DNA of 53,180 nt, taken from positions 1-53,180 of the forward strand of contig CAKVEW010000022.1 of the NCBI GenBank assembly GCA_934746015.1, written 5' to 3'. The notes beneath the pieces are model-generated. The model made no database searches. It saw only the letters and a list, made by a program, of their open reading frames with translations, and was not told the origin of the DNA. Of this stretch, positions 36,146 to 46,287 are shown piece by piece. How positions within the stretch are numbered: position 1 is the stretch's first letter; each line of letters opens with the position of its first letter. The position numbers and the translations under genes are program-made. The DNA comes from an uncultured Clostridium sp. Its GTDB lineage: Bacteria; Bacillota; Clostridia; Clostridiales; Clostridiaceae.

Positions 36146-36745
36146 TTATTTCTTTTTTTCTTTCCTTGGCTTTAACGGTTTTTTGTTATGATTTTCTCTA
36201 TCTAAATTTACATCAATATCTAGTTGTTTTATGTACTCTTTTGGTGTTACTTGCACTTCAATTTTTTCAAACTTACGCTTATTTGCATTAGCTTTTATAT
36301 GTGTTGAGTCAGAATAAAGAATCTTACCACCAACTAATCCTTTCTCCATAGCTTGTAAAACTATATTATCAAATATTTTTTGTGGAATATCAGTACCTTT
36401 AAACCTTCTAATTCTATTTTGGCTTATTGTAGATGAATCTGGAATTTTTTCAGTAATTGAATATCCTAAAAACCATCTATAAGCTAAATTTACCTCTATG
36501 TCTTTAACTAGTTGTCTTTCGGAGCGTATGCCGTAAAGATATCCTATAAATAACATTTTAAATAATACTACTGTATCAACTGCTGGACGACCATTTGTAT
36601 GGCAATACAAATCGTTAGTCAATTCTCTAATGAATGAAAAATCTATATATTTATCTATTTTTCTTAATAAATGGTCTTTCGGAACTAATTGTTCTAACAT
36701 AACTACTTCTATTTGATATTGTGATTCTTTTATTTCGTTTATCAT
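36146..36745 (-). CDS. IS1182 transposase, N-terminal part
   Basis: The 199-aa frame carries the IS1182 N-terminus: PKDHLLRKIDKYIDFSFI, NGRPAVDTVVLFKMLFIGYL, RWFLGYSITEKIPDSSTIS and the first catalytic aspartate in ILYSDSTHIKANANK. It stops two codons after A AAA AAG, in a lysine-rich segment where intact relatives continue into the second half. The ATG is preceded by AGAGG at 8 nt. The frame break may be programmed or a mutation. Confidence 0.85.
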   Translation of the reverse strand: MINEIKESQYQIEVVMLEQLVPKDHLLRKIDKYIDFSFIRELTNDLYCHTNGRPAVDTVVLFKMLFIGYLYGIRSERQLVKDIEVNLAYRWFLGYSITEKIPDSSTISQNRIRRFKGTDIPQKIFDNIVLQAMEKGLVGGKILYSDSTHIKANANKRKFEKIEVQVTPKEYIKQLDIDVNLDRENHNKKPLKPRKEKKK

Positions 36746-36810
36746 AATTAAAACCTCTATGTAATAAATTTATATATTTTAAATTATATTACATATTTAT
36801 ATAAAATTAA

Positions 36811-36837
36811 AGACTGCTGACACTTTGTCAGCAGTCT
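36811..36837 (-). terminator. Hairpin at the 5' end of the IS
   Basis: A perfect 12-bp stem (AGACTGCTGACA and its complement, 3-nt loop), followed by TTTAATTTTAT on the minus strand. It would stop transcripts from prkC before they enter the transposase. Confidence 0.7.
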
Positions 36838-36839
36838 GA

Positions 36840-36862
36840 GAATCAGCCTATTGGCTGATTCC
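36840..36862 (-). terminator. prkC terminator stem, right copy of the IS target duplication
   Basis: The same 23 bases as 35266-35288. The prkC stop codon TAG lies in the loop. The original T-tract is now on the far side of the IS, and the hairpin at the IS end follows instead. Confidence 0.7.
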
Positions 36863-38812
36863 AGTTTGTTGATTATCTCCTGTGGTGTTTTCAGATGGTT
36901 TTTCAGTTTCTACTTTTTTAGTATTTATAGTCACAGTTCCACCTTCTTTTACTTCTTCTGTGAAACTAGTTACTATATCATTATTATCTTTAGGACCCTT
37001 TATTTCTACCTTTAATCCAACAGCTTCAACTCTTGACTTTGCTTCAATAAGTGTCTGACCTTCTTTTACACCTAAGTTTCTAATATTAATCATTTTTTCT
37101 TTATACTTACCTACTGTTAAAGTAACTGTTGAACCTTCTTCTAATTTTTTACCTTGGTTAGTTTGTGACAATACAATTCCTTCTTGAGATTCGTCATTTG
37201 TTTCTTTTACATCAACAACCACATTAAGACCATTTAATATTTCCTGTGCTTCTGATAAAGTTTTACCTGTTACATCTACCACATCAACAAATTTAGTTTC
37301 TGGTCCCTTACTTACTATTATTTGTATTTCAGTGTTCTTACTTACTTTAGTCCCGGCAGATGGTGTTTGTTTAATTAAGTATCCAGTTTTCACATCATCA
37401 CTATATTCTTCTGTAATAGTATAGTTAGTTAAATTCTTTGATTTTAGAATTTGCTCAATATTAGTTCTTTCATAACTTCTAAAATCAGGCATTTCAATTT
37501 GCTCTTCACCTGCAGAAACTATTACACTAATTACGCTTCCCTTTTTTACTTTAGTGCCAGCCTTAGGATCTGTTTCTAGTATAGTATTTTCAGGTTTATC
37601 ACTTTTTTCTGTAGACTTAACTTCTAATTTTAATCCTAATTCTTCAACTTGCTTTTTAACATCATCAGTTAATTTACCTACTATATTGGGAACTTCCACC
37701 TCATTGGTAACTCCAGCTCCCCCTACTGCTAAAAAATATCCAACAGAACCTAAAAGTAAAATTGCTACTATAGATCCTATTATTATTAAAGTTTTCTTTA
37801 AAGTAGCCTTATTTTTTTTCTTTTTAGGCTTATCTTCTTCAAAATCATCGTATTCATCATCGTCATATTCATCATCATCATAATAATCATCTTCTAATTT
37901 AGATATAGGAGATGTATTATTAGTATTAATTGGAGTCATAATAATAGTACTATCATTATCAATATTACTTAAATTTGCACCTATTATTACATCAGGATTT
38001 TCTTGTATCTTTTGTAAATCTTGAATTATTTCTTTAGCATTCTGATATCTTTTTATAGGTTCTTTTTGCATAGCCTTAAGTATTAATTTATTTAAACTAT
38101 CTGGAATAGCAGGATTTATATTTTTAGGTGGAACAGGTTCCTCTTGTAAATGCTTTAATGCTACTGTAACTGGTGAATCACCTTCAAAAGGTAATCTTCC
38201 TGTCACCATTTCATATAATACTACTCCAAAAGAGTATATATCAGATCTAAAATCTATATAAGTTCCTTTTGCTTGTTCAGGTGAAAGATAGTGAGCTGAC
38301 CCAATGATACTAGTTGTATTTGTTATTGTTTGAGAATCAGTAGATTTTGCTATTCCAAAATCACTAACCTTAACTTCTCCAGACTCTGTAACTAAAATAT
38401 TTTGTGGTTTAATATCTCTATGAATTATATTATTTCTATGAGCACAATCTAAAGCTTTTGCAATTTGCAATGCTATTTTTATTGCAGTATTATAGTTAAG
38501 TTTTCCACTATAATTAATAAGTTCCTTTAATGTTTTCCCACTCACATACTCCATTACTATATAGTCCATATCATCTTGAGTCCCTACATCAAGTACATTA
38601 ACTATATTGGCATCTGATAAATTTGCAATGGCAGTTGCTTCTCTTTTAAATTTTTGTGCTATATCTTCATTATCAGCAAATTGCTTTTTCAGTATTTTAA
38701 CTGCAACAAATCTATTTAATTTATTACATCTAGCTTTATATACTTCTGACATTCCACCTTCGCCTATTTTTTCAAGAAGCTCATATCTACCACCTAAAAT
38801 AATTCCATTCAT
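36848..38812 (-). CDS. prkC: Membrane Ser/Thr protein kinase with PASTA domains (PrkC)
   Basis: PrkC senses muropeptides or lipid II and phosphorylates cell-wall, division and translation targets. It also triggers spore germination in Bacillus. I start at ATG 38812 (654 aa, GAGGTG upstream). The kinase domain (about 5-270) has GEGGMSEV, the VAVKIL lysine (K39), HRDIKPQN and DFGIAK. An acidic stretch (YYDDDEYDDDEYDD) and then a lysine cluster precede one membrane span (about 341-364). Four extracellular PASTA repeats follow (about 370-630), ending in a polar tail. Its ribosome binding site is inside the end of the phosphatase gene stp. Confidence 0.97.
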   Translation of the reverse strand: MNGIILGGRYELLEKIGEGGMSEVYKARCNKLNRFVAVKILKKQFADNEDIAQKFKREATAIANLSDANIVNVLDVGTQDDMDYIVMEYVSGKTLKELINYSGKLNYNTAIKIALQIAKALDCAHRNNIIHRDIKPQNILVTESGEVKVSDFGIAKSTDSQTITNTTSIIGSAHYLSPEQAKGTYIDFRSDIYSFGVVLYEMVTGRLPFEGDSPVTVALKHLQEEPVPPKNINPAIPDSLNKLILKAMQKEPIKRYQNAKEIIQDLQKIQENPDVIIGANLSNIDNDSTIIMTPINTNNTSPISKLEDDYYDDDEYDDDEYDDFEEDKPKKKKNKATLKKTLIIIGSIVAILLLGSVGYFLAVGGAGVTNEVEVPNIVGKLTDDVKKQVEELGLKLEVKSTEKSDKPENTILETDPKAGTKVKKGSVISVIVSAGEEQIEMPDFRSYERTNIEQILKSKNLTNYTITEEYSDDVKTGYLIKQTPSAGTKVSKNTEIQIIVSKGPETKFVDVVDVTGKTLSEAQEILNGLNVVVDVKETNDESQEGIVLSQTNQGKKLEEGSTVTLTVGKYKEKMINIRNLGVKEGQTLIEAKSRVEAVGLKVEIKGPKDNNDIVTSFTEEVKEGGTVTINTKKVETEKPSENTTGDNQQTGISQ

Positions 38813-38813
38813 G

Positions 38814-39539
38814 TTACACCTCTCCTCCAAATAGCATTACAGTAATATTGTCTCTTCCACCATTAAGTTTTGCACTTTCAACAAGCTTTTCACAAATATT
38901 CTGTAACTCTGTTTCTTCAAAATTATAAGATTTAATAATAGATAAATCAACTTCGTTGCTTAATCCATCACTACACATCAAGAAGAAATCATATTCCTTT
39001 ACTCTTATTTCAAATATATCAGCATCCACATCTTTTTCTGTACCTATAGCCCTTGTAATAACATTTCTTTGTGGATGATTAACTGCTTCTTCTGAAGAAA
39101 TGCTACCACAATCTACAAGTTCTTGTACCAATGAATGATCTTTTGTTATTTTTACTATTTCCTTTCCCTTAATTCCATAACAAGAACTATCTCCAATATT
39201 AGCTACTAAAATAATCTCTTTTGTAATTAAACATACAACTAAAGTAGTACCCATTCCTGTATATGATTCTGAACAATGAGAAAGATTAAATACTTTTATA
39301 TTAGCATGCTTTATTGCATTTTCTAATAATTCTTTAGTATTGTAAATATCCATATTATCTCTTATGTATTTTATTAATGCCTTGGTGGCAGCCTTGCTGG
39401 CAATCTCGCCAGCATTATGGCCACCCATACCATCAGCTAATACACAAATCTTATAATTTTCATCTTCATAAAACTCAGCATAATCCTCATTTAAGTTTCT
39501 TATATTCCCTAAGTCACTTTTTATACCAATCACCAACAA
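38814..39539 (-). CDS. stp: PP2C-type protein phosphatase, PrkC partner
   Basis: This metal-dependent phosphatase (PrpC/Stp) reverses PrkC phosphorylation. The 241-aa PP2C fold has the motifs LADGMGGHNAGEIAS, TGMGTTLVVCLI, VANIGDSSCYGI, MCSDGLSNEV and GGRDNITVML, with the metal-binding aspartates present. It lies directly before prkC and after rlmN by 8 bp, the conserved rlmN-prpC-prkC order. No membrane span is seen, so it is cytoplasmic. Confidence 0.97.
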   Translation of the reverse strand: MLVIGIKSDLGNIRNLNEDYAEFYEDENYKICVLADGMGGHNAGEIASKAATKALIKYIRDNMDIYNTKELLENAIKHANIKVFNLSHCSESYTGMGTTLVVCLITKEIILVANIGDSSCYGIKGKEIVKITKDHSLVQELVDCGSISSEEAVNHPQRNVITRAIGTEKDVDADIFEIRVKEYDFFLMCSDGLSNEVDLSIIKSYNFEETELQNICEKLVESAKLNGGRDNITVMLFGGEV

Positions 39540-39547
39540 CCACTCCT

Positions 39548-40579
39548 CTAATTTCTAGTCTTTAAGAAGTTCCTCCTTAATTGACCACAAGCAGCATTAA
39601 TATCATTACCCATTTCTTTTCTAACAGTTACATCTAATCCATGATCACTAACTATTTTTTCAAACTCTTCTATAGTCTTTTTAGAAGGTCTCTTTAAGGT
39701 ATTTTCTTTAATTTCATTTACAGGTATTAAGTTAATATGGCATTGTCTTCCCTTTAATAATTTTGATAATGCATTTGCATCTTCCTTGCCATCATTTATA
39801 CCTGAAACTAAAGAATATTCAAAAGAAATTCTTCTACCTGTTTTTTCAAAGTAGTAATCACATGCTTCTAAAATTTCCTTTATAGAATATTTATTTGCAA
39901 TTGGCATTATTTCTCTTCTCTTTTCATCATTAAAGGCATGTAAAGATATTGCTAAAGTTATGCTATATCCTTTATCTGCTAAATCATAAATTTTAGGTAC
40001 AAGCCCACAAGTAGAAAGAGTAATATGCCTTTGGCCAATATTTAATCCATATTCAGCATTAACTAAATCTAAAAATTTTGTAACATTTTCATAGTTATCT
40101 AATGGTTCACCACTCCCCATTAATACTATATTAGAAATTCTTTCACCTAGAACCTTTTGAGCTACAATAACTTCTGCTAATATTTCACCAGCTGTTAAGT
40201 TCCTTACTCTTCCTTCTAAAGTAGATGCACAGAATTTACATCCCATCCTACAACCTACTTGCGTAGAAATACAGATGGTATTTCCATAATTATATTTCAT
40301 TATTACACTTTCAATAATATTTTTGTCTTTAAAAGCAAATAATAACTTTTTAGTTTCATCTGTAGTAGAATCATATTCCCCAACTATTTCAGGCATACCT
40401 ATGTAAAAATTAGCCTTAAGTTTTTCAATTAAATTCTTAGGCAAATTTTTCATATTTTCAAATTCCCAAACATTATTGTATATCCATGAAAATACTTGTT
40501 TTGCTCTAAAAGCACTTTCTCCATTTTCTTTCATCCAAGCTGAAATTTCTTCCATGCTATAATCTAATAAATTTTCCAT
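39548..40579 (-). CDS. rlmN: Dual-specificity 23S rRNA/tRNA methyltransferase RlmN
   Basis: RlmN is a radical SAM enzyme that methylates C2 of A2503 in 23S rRNA and A37 of some tRNAs. The CX3CX2C cluster is CRMGCKFC (C110, C114, C117). The methyl-carrying C-terminal cysteine is in [13 protein letters not shown] (C331). [15 protein letters not shown] and [12 protein letters not shown] are also typical. The 343-aa length is normal. It starts 8 bp after rsmB. Confidence 0.98.
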   Translation of the reverse strand: MENLLDYSMEEISAWMKENGESAFRAKQVFSWIYNNVWEFENMKNLPKNLIEKLKANFYIGMPEIVGEYDSTTDETKKLLFAFKDKNIIESVIMKYNYGNTICISTQVGCRMGCKFCASTLEGRVRNLTAGEILAEVIVAQKVLGERISNIVLMGSGEPLDNYENVTKFLDLVNAEYGLNIGQRHITLSTCGLVPKIYDLADKGYSITLAISLHAFNDEKRREIMPIANKYSIKEILEACDYYFEKTGRRISFEYSLVSGINDGKEDANALSKLLKGRQCHINLIPVNEIKENTLKRPSKKTIEEFEKIVSDHGLDVTVRKEMGNDINAACGQLRRNFLKTRN

Positions 40580-40587
40580 TCTATCAC

Positions 40588-41907
40588 CTATTTCATTTTC
40601 TTTATTTTTCCTATAAAGAAACCATCCATAGAATCGTTTGGTAATATAGTTAAACTTTTATCTGCATTGTATATAAAATTATTATTGTTACCTAAATATA
40701 TATTTTCAATTTCAGCATCATTATGTTTAGCTAAAAACCATTTTAAGTTATCTTCATTTTCTTCTTTGTTTAATGTACAAGTAGAATAAAGTAAAGTTCC
40801 ACCTGGTTTTACATATTGCCAAGCATTTTCCATTATTTTTCTTTGTACTTCAACTAGATCTCTTAAATCTTGTCTTGTTTTATTCCATTTTATTTCAGGT
40901 TTCTTTCTTATTATACCAAGACCTGAACAAGGGACATCAATTAATACTTTATCCCCATAACATATATAATCTGGATTAAGTTTTGTAGCATCCATAGCTT
41001 TGCAAACTACATTGCTTAATCCAAGTCTTTTTACGTTTTCCTCAATTAAAGATAATTTATTTTCATGTAAATCAAAGGCTACAACTTCCCCTGTGTTACC
41101 TAATAACTCTGCTATATGAGTAGTTTTTCCACCTGGTGCTGCACATAGATCTAAAACTTTTTCCCCTTCTTTTAAATCTAATAGTGGAGCTACTAGCATA
41201 GCACTTTCATCTTGAACTGTAATTAAACCTTCTTTAAAAAGTTCGTTACTTTCAATTCCTTTTCCCCCATGAATTGCTATAGCTTCTGGACAAGCATATC
41301 CTTCTTCTACACTATATCCCATTTCTTCTAATTTTTCATAAACTTCTTCAAATTCACTTTTAAACTCATTTACTCTTACTGTTACTTTAGGAGTTTCATT
41401 TAAACCAGCCATGATTTTCATTGTTCTTTCTTCACCATATTGCTTTATAAAAAGTCTTATCATCCATGGTTGGAAAGAAAATTTATAAGCTAATTCATCT
41501 ATTCTATTTCCAGGAACAATTATTTCTTTTTCATCTCTTATATAATTTCTTAAGATTCCATTAACAAGCTTAGATGCTTCTAGAGAAACTTCCTTTGCTT
41601 CTTCTACTGCTTCATTACAAGCTGCATATTCAGGTATTTTATCTAAAAAATACATTTGATATATTGCTACTCTTAATATATTTAATACAGTTGAATCTAA
41701 TGTATTTATATCTTTCACAAAATTTCCTATTAGCACATCTAAAGTTCTTTTTCTTCTTAAAGTACCATAGACTATTTCTGTTATAAGTCCCTTATCCTTA
41801 TCATCTATATCTTCTCTATTTAATTCTTTTGAAAGAACTAAATTAGAATAAGCCCCTTCTTCTAATACTCTTTGTACTATTTGTCTTGCAAGTTTTCTAC
41901 TATTCAT
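40588..41907 (-). CDS. rsmB: 16S rRNA (cytosine967-C5)-methyltransferase RsmB
   Basis: RsmB forms m5C967 in 16S rRNA. An N-terminal NusB-like domain covers about 1-140. The SAM-binding motif is [17 protein letters not shown] (about 250-266). The two cysteines of the family are in [15 protein letters not shown] and [12 protein letters not shown]. The 439-aa length is normal. Start ATG, 12 bp after the metallopeptidase gene. Gene order fmt-(peptidase)-rsmB-rlmN is shared with many clostridia. Confidence 0.97.
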   Translation of the reverse strand: MNSRKLARQIVQRVLEEGAYSNLVLSKELNREDIDDKDKGLITEIVYGTLRRKRTLDVLIGNFVKDINTLDSTVLNILRVAIYQMYFLDKIPEYAACNEAVEEAKEVSLEASKLVNGILRNYIRDEKEIIVPGNRIDELAYKFSFQPWMIRLFIKQYGEERTMKIMAGLNETPKVTVRVNEFKSEFEEVYEKLEEMGYSVEEGYACPEAIAIHGGKGIESNELFKEGLITVQDESAMLVAPLLDLKEGEKVLDLCAAPGGKTTHIAELLGNTGEVVAFDLHENKLSLIEENVKRLGLSNVVCKAMDATKLNPDYICYGDKVLIDVPCSGLGIIRKKPEIKWNKTRQDLRDLVEVQRKIMENAWQYVKPGGTLLYSTCTLNKEENEDNLKWFLAKHNDAEIENIYLGNNNNFIYNADKSLTILPNDSMDGFFIGKIKKMK

Positions 41908-41919
41908 TTCACTACCTCA

Positions 41920-42618
41920 TTAATTATCATTATATCTGTTATTTAAAGCTATTAATCTTATTAATTGAGAAATAGCCATTAAAGTTGCTGCAACATATGT
42001 CATTGCAGCTGCATCTAGAACCTTTTGTGCTCCTTTTAACTCATCACCATACAGAAAAGTTCTTGTTTTCAATATATTTAATGCTCTAGTAGATGCGTTA
42101 AATTCTACTGGAAGAGTAACAAGTTGATAAATTACTGCTCCTCCAAAAAATATAATTCCTATTTGTGTAAATAGAGGAAATCCAAAAAGTATTCCTATCA
42201 TAAATAGCCATATAGATAAATTACTACCTATATTAACAACTGGAGCAATTTTAGTTCTAAGAACTAAAGGTGAATAATGAGTTTGATGCTGTATTGCATG
42301 ACCACACTCATGTGCTGCTATTCCTGCAGCAGCAACTGTTGCTCCATCATAGACTTCTGGTGAAAGCCTTATTACCCTTGAAGATGGATCATAGTGATCA
42401 CCTAATTGCTTATTATACCTTTCAACCCTAACATCAAAAAGTCCTGCTCCATCTAATATACTTCTTGCCACTTCACTACCAGTAACACCACTTGCTGTTC
42501 TAACATTTTTATACTTTTTATAAGCATTATCTATTTTGAATTGTGCCCAAAAAGCTATAATTATAGCTGGTACCAACAATAAATAAGTTGAATCAAAATA
42601 AAACCCTGGATAAAACAT
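41920..42618 (-). CDS. YugP-type membrane zinc metallopeptidase
   Basis: The 232-aa protein has the zinc motif HECGH (H103, H107; E104 catalytic) in GIAAHECGHAIQHQ. Hydrophobic spans lie near residues 10-25 and about 130-175, with a C-terminal ALLMAISQLIRLIAL-like helix, so it is a membrane peptidase with its active site beside the membrane. YugP family members are widespread in Firmicutes, with unknown substrates. It is placed between fmt and rsmB, as in other clostridia. The start ATG has AAGGAGA. Confidence 0.9.
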   Translation of the reverse strand: MFYPGFYFDSTYLLLVPAIIIAFWAQFKIDNAYKKYKNVRTASGVTGSEVARSILDGAGLFDVRVERYNKQLGDHYDPSSRVIRLSPEVYDGATVAAAGIAAHECGHAIQHQTHYSPLVLRTKIAPVVNIGSNLSIWLFMIGILFGFPLFTQIGIIFFGGAVIYQLVTLPVEFNASTRALNILKTRTFLYGDELKGAQKVLDAAAMTYVAATLMAISQLIRLIALNNRYNDN

Positions 42619-42645
42619 ATATATCCATCTCCTTTATAACAGTTT

Positions 42646-43572
42646 TTAATAAAGCTTATTATTCACTTTAATTTCATGTCCATTAATATATTGTTCTACA
42701 GTTAAAGGCTTACCATTTGGAAATTGAATTTTCTTTATAAGTAATACTCCTTTTGAAGTAGCAACTCTTATACCTTCTTTTGATACACCAACTATAGTGC
42801 CAGGTTCTTTATTTGTAGTTTCATTTAAAACCTTACTTTCAAAAACCTTCATATAATTATTTTCATAGTTAGTATACGCAATTGGCCATGGATTAAGTCC
42901 CCTAATTAAATTGTGAATATCTTCTGCTTTATTATTCCAATCTATTAAAGCCAAGTCCTTATTTAACATTTTAGCATAGAAAGTTTCATCTGTTTGCTTT
43001 TCAGGAATTATTGTTCCATTATATACTCCCTCTATGGTTTTAATTAATAAATCTGCTCCTCTTTCCATTAAAATATCATGAAGTTCACCAGCAGTCATAT
43101 CTTCAGTTATTTCAATTTCATCCTTAAGAAGCATATCTCCAGTATCTAAACCTACATCCATTAGCATTGTAGTATTCCCTGATTTTTTTTCCCCTTTAAT
43201 TATTGCCCAATTTAAAGGTGCTGCTCCTCTATACATAGGTAATAGTGAAGCATGTAAATTAATACATCCATACTTTGGAATATCAAGAACTTCTCTATTC
43301 AAAATTTGACCAAAAGCTACTACAATAATAAAATCTGGCTTTAATTCCTTTAAATAGTTTATAGCTTCAATATCATTCTTTAACTTAGTAGGTTGTAAAA
43401 CTTTTATATTATGCTCTAATGCAACCTCTTTTACAGGTGAATATGATATTTTTTTACCTCTTCCCTTTGGTTTATCTGGTTGAGTAAATACTGCTTCAAC
43501 ACCAAATACATCTATAATTTTTTTTAAAGATTGTACTGCAAAATCTGGAGTTCCCATAAATACTATCTTCAT
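42646..43572 (-). CDS. fmt: Methionyl-tRNA formyltransferase
   Basis: Fmt formylates initiator Met-tRNA using 10-formyl-tetrahydrofolate. The 308-aa protein begins [16 protein letters not shown], with [13 protein letters not shown] and the catalytic segment [22 protein letters not shown] (Asn, His), followed by [13 protein letters not shown]-terminal OB-like domain starts about residue 205. It is paired with def, which removes the formyl group after translation starts, 15 bp upstream. Confidence 0.98.
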   Translation of the reverse strand: MKIVFMGTPDFAVQSLKKIIDVFGVEAVFTQPDKPKGRGKKISYSPVKEVALEHNIKVLQPTKLKNDIEAINYLKELKPDFIIVVAFGQILNREVLDIPKYGCINLHASLLPMYRGAAPLNWAIIKGEKKSGNTTMLMDVGLDTGDMLLKDEIEITEDMTAGELHDILMERGADLLIKTIEGVYNGTIIPEKQTDETFYAKMLNKDLALIDWNNKAEDIHNLIRGLNPWPIAYTNYENNYMKVFESKVLNETTNKEPGTIVGVSKEGIRVATSKGVLLIKKIQFPNGKPLTVEQYINGHEIKVNNKLY

Positions 43573-43587
43573 GTTAATTCTCCTTTG

Positions 43588-44031
43588 CTATTTTAAATAA
43601 TCTATGAATAGTTTTCCATTTAAATGATCATTTTCATGTAATATCGCTCTTGCTAAAAGTTCTGTTGCTTCTAATACAAATTCTTCTCCCTTTTCATTTA
43701 GAGCTTTTACTTTAACATAATTTGGGCGTTCAACTTCTGCTGATTCACCTGGTACGCTTAAGCATCCTTCTTCTCCTATTTGTGTGCCTGATACTTCTAG
43801 TATTTCAGGATTTATAAATACTCTAAGACCATAATCATCATAAACATCTATTACAAATATTCTTTGAAGAATACCTACTTGTGGTGCTGCTAAGCCAACG
43901 CCATCTGCTTCATACATAGTTTCTTCCATATCTTTAATTAGCTTTAAAGTTCTAGGTGTAATTTCAGTTACTACCTTACATCTTTTTCTTAAAACCTCAT
44001 CGCCATTTATTCTTATATTTCTAATTGCCAT
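43588..44031 (-). CDS. def: Peptide deformylase
   Basis: Def removes the formyl group from nascent proteins. The 147-aa protein has all three motifs: GVGLAAPQVGI (about 45-55), EEGCLSVPG (C90 binds the metal) and HENDHLNG (H132, E133, H136). The last is normally written HEXDH, and the aspartate is kept. It lies between priA and fmt. Confidence 0.98.
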   Translation of the reverse strand: MAIRNIRINGDEVLRKRCKVVTEITPRTLKLIKDMEETMYEADGVGLAAPQVGILQRIFVIDVYDDYGLRVFINPEILEVSGTQIGEEGCLSVPGESAEVERPNYVKVKALNEKGEEFVLEATELLARAILHENDHLNGKLFIDYLK

Positions 44032-44047
44032 TTATTAATCTCGCCTC

Positions 44048-46246
44048 CTAAATTAAATTGTTTGGATTAATATCTATAGTTACTTTTATTTCATTATATA
44101 CATTCTTATTTAATTGATAAAGTCTATCTTTAATTTTTTTACAAAAATCTAAAGATAAATCTCCCTTAAAAATAATTTGCCATCTGAAATTATCTTTTAT
44201 TTTTGAAACTATACATGGAACAGGCCCAAGCATTTCCACATTTATTTCATCTTCACATATCTTAGTCAATTCTTTTTTTAACAAATTCATAAAAGATTTT
44301 AAAGCATTTTCATTTTTAGATGAAGCATTTACTAATAGTATTCTACCAAAAGGAGGGTAATACATCAAACCTCTAGTTGTAAATTCTTCATTATAAAAAC
44401 CTTCATAATCATAATTTTTAGCATAATTTAAGCTATAATGATTAGGAGTGTATGTTTGAAGAATTACTTTTCCTTCTTTTTCTCCTCTCCCTGCTCTGCC
44501 AGAAACTTGAGTTATAATTTGAAATGTTTTTTCTGCAGAACGATAATCAGGAAGATTCAATGACATGTCCGCAGCTAATATTCCTACTAATGTAACATTT
44601 TCAAAATCTAATCCCTTAGATATCATTTGTGTACCTATTAAAATATCTGCTTCTCTATTTTTAAAAGAATTATATATAGATTCATGAGAATTTTTATTTC
44701 TTGTAGTATCCATATCCATTCTTAATATCTTAGCATCTTTAAAATATTTTTTTACCTCTTCCTCAACTCTTTCAGTTCCAGCTCCAAAATGCTTAACATA
44801 TTTGCTTTTACATTTTGGACAAATATTTGGTTGCTTTTCTCCATGACCACAATAATGACATACAAGATATCCATTCTTATGAAATGTCATTGATATATCG
44901 CATTTAGGACATTTAAATACATATCCACAGCTTCTGCAGGAAACAAAGGTAGAAAAGCCTCTTCTATTTAAAAATAGAATAATTTGCTCTTTCCTAAGTA
45001 AAGCTTCTTTCATTTCTGAAAAAAGCTTATTACTAAACATAGAAATATTCCCCTTAGTAAGTTCTTCTCTCATATCTATAATTTCTATTTTAGGCATAGG
45101 CTTATTATCAACACGATTTTTAAGTTCAACAAGTTCTATTTCTCCAGATATCGCTCTGTAGTAAGTTTCTATAGATGGTGTCGCTGAACCAAGAATTACT
45201 TTACACCCTTTCAGATCACTTATAAATTCAGCAACTTCCCTAGTAACATACTTGGGATTTTGTTCTGACTTATATGTATTTTCATGTTCTTCATCTATAA
45301 TAATTATTCCTAAATTCCTTAATGGCAGGAATAAGGCACTTCTTGCGCCTATTACAACTTTAGCCTTACCTTCTTTAACTCTATACCATTCATCATATCT
45401 TTCTCCTTCAGAAAGTTTACTATGGAATACTGCAACTTCTCTTCCAAATCTTCCTTTAAAGCGTTCAATCATTTGTGGAGTTAAAGCTATTTCAGGAACT
45501 AATATTATAGCAGATTTTTCATTAATAATTGCATTCTTTACAAGATTCATATAAACTTCAGTTTTACCAGATCCAGTTACGCCCTTTAGTAAAACTATGT
45601 TTTTTGTAGATTTTTCAATTATATTAATTGCATTATACTGTTCCTCTGTTAATTTTTTCTCTTCATAATCAACATATTCTCTAAAGTTATATCTGTATAT
45701 AATTTCTTCATCTACTTTTAAGTATCCTTCTCTAATAAGCTTATTAAGTTTATATATAGAAAGCCCATACTCTTTACTTAATTCTGATTTATTATATTTA
45801 CCGTTATTTTCTTTTAAAAATCCAAAAACATCCTTGTATTTTCTTATAACTTCTTCTGGTGCTTCAATATCACTTATTGAAACCACAAGTTTATGTTTAT
45901 TATTAATTCCTTTTAATAAACCTTGAGGAATTAATAGTCTAATACCATCAATATACTTACATAAATAATTTTCTTTTAAAAATTCTACTATTTTTATATC
46001 ATCTTGAGTTAACAATGGTTCATTTTTAGCTATAGACTTAATTTTTTTAATCCTTATTCCAAGGATTTCATCTCTTTTTATAGATAATATAAAACCATCT
46101 GTAATAGAATTTTTAACACCAAAAGGTACCTTTACCCATTGACCTATCTTTATGTGCTCATGCATTTCTTCAGGTATTTCATAAGTAAATGGTTTATCTA
46201 TATCTAACGCATCACTATTAATAACAATTTCTGCATATATTTTCAA
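44048..46246 (-). CDS. priA: Primosomal replication-restart helicase PriA
   Basis: PriA reloads the replicative helicase at stalled forks. The N-terminal DNA-binding domain (about 1-190) begins KIYAEIVINSDALDIDKPFTY. The helicase core has GVTGSGKTEVY (Walker A), IIDEEHENTYKSEQ and LGSATPSIETY. Paired zinc motifs CRSCGYVFKCPKCD and CHYCGHGEKQPNICPKCK follow. I favour the TTG at 46246 (732 aa), because AAAGGG lies 8 nt upstream; the ATG at 46252 and GTG at 46255 overlap that site. It follows coaBC, as in Bacillus. Confidence 0.95.
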   Translation of the reverse strand: MKIYAEIVINSDALDIDKPFTYEIPEEMHEHIKIGQWVKVPFGVKNSITDGFILSIKRDEILGIRIKKIKSIAKNEPLLTQDDIKIVEFLKENYLCKYIDGIRLLIPQGLLKGINNKHKLVVSISDIEAPEEVIRKYKDVFGFLKENNGKYNKSELSKEYGLSIYKLNKLIREGYLKVDEEIIYRYNFREYVDYEEKKLTEEQYNAINIIEKSTKNIVLLKGVTGSGKTEVYMNLVKNAIINEKSAIILVPEIALTPQMIERFKGRFGREVAVFHSKLSEGERYDEWYRVKEGKAKVVIGARSALFLPLRNLGIIIIDEEHENTYKSEQNPKYVTREVAEFISDLKGCKVILGSATPSIETYYRAISGEIELVELKNRVDNKPMPKIEIIDMREELTKGNISMFSNKLFSEMKEALLRKEQIILFLNRRGFSTFVSCRSCGYVFKCPKCDISMTFHKNGYLVCHYCGHGEKQPNICPKCKSKYVKHFGAGTERVEEEVKKYFKDAKILRMDMDTTRNKNSHESIYNSFKNREADILIGTQMISKGLDFENVTLVGILAADMSLNLPDYRSAEKTFQIITQVSGRAGRGEKEGKVILQTYTPNHYSLNYAKNYDYEGFYNEEFTTRGLMYYPPFGRILLVNASSKNENALKSFMNLLKKELTKICEDEINVEMLGPVPCIVSKIKDNFRWQIIFKGDLSLDFCKKIKDRLYQLNKNVYNEIKVTIDINPNNLI

Positions 46247-46287
46247 ATTCATCACCCTTTTATTAGGTTGTATTATAGACTATATAA

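Larger units (their letters stand above)
35289..36839 (-). mobile_element. IS1182-family insertion sequence
   Basis: The element of about 1.55 kb encodes one transposase in two overlapping frames. It lies between two copies of a 23-bp target sequence that is itself a terminator hairpin. The ends CAGTTTGTTGAAAAA (left) and, inverted, CAGACTGCTGACAAA (right) are imperfect inverted repeats. Each end carries its own hairpin: 35298-35330 (AAAAACCC/GGGTTTTT) after the transposase and 36811-36837 (a perfect 12-bp stem) before it. I recall IS1182 elements having variable, long duplications and palindromic targets. The exact ends are uncertain because the host sequence beside the right copy, AGTTTGTTGA, resembles the left end. 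Confidence 0.8.

Noticed and set aside
36104..36745. Two separate transposase genes in the IS1182 element
   Set aside because: The conserved segment around DPDSGYM lies upstream of the second ATG and joins the first frame after a -1 shift, so it is one gene.
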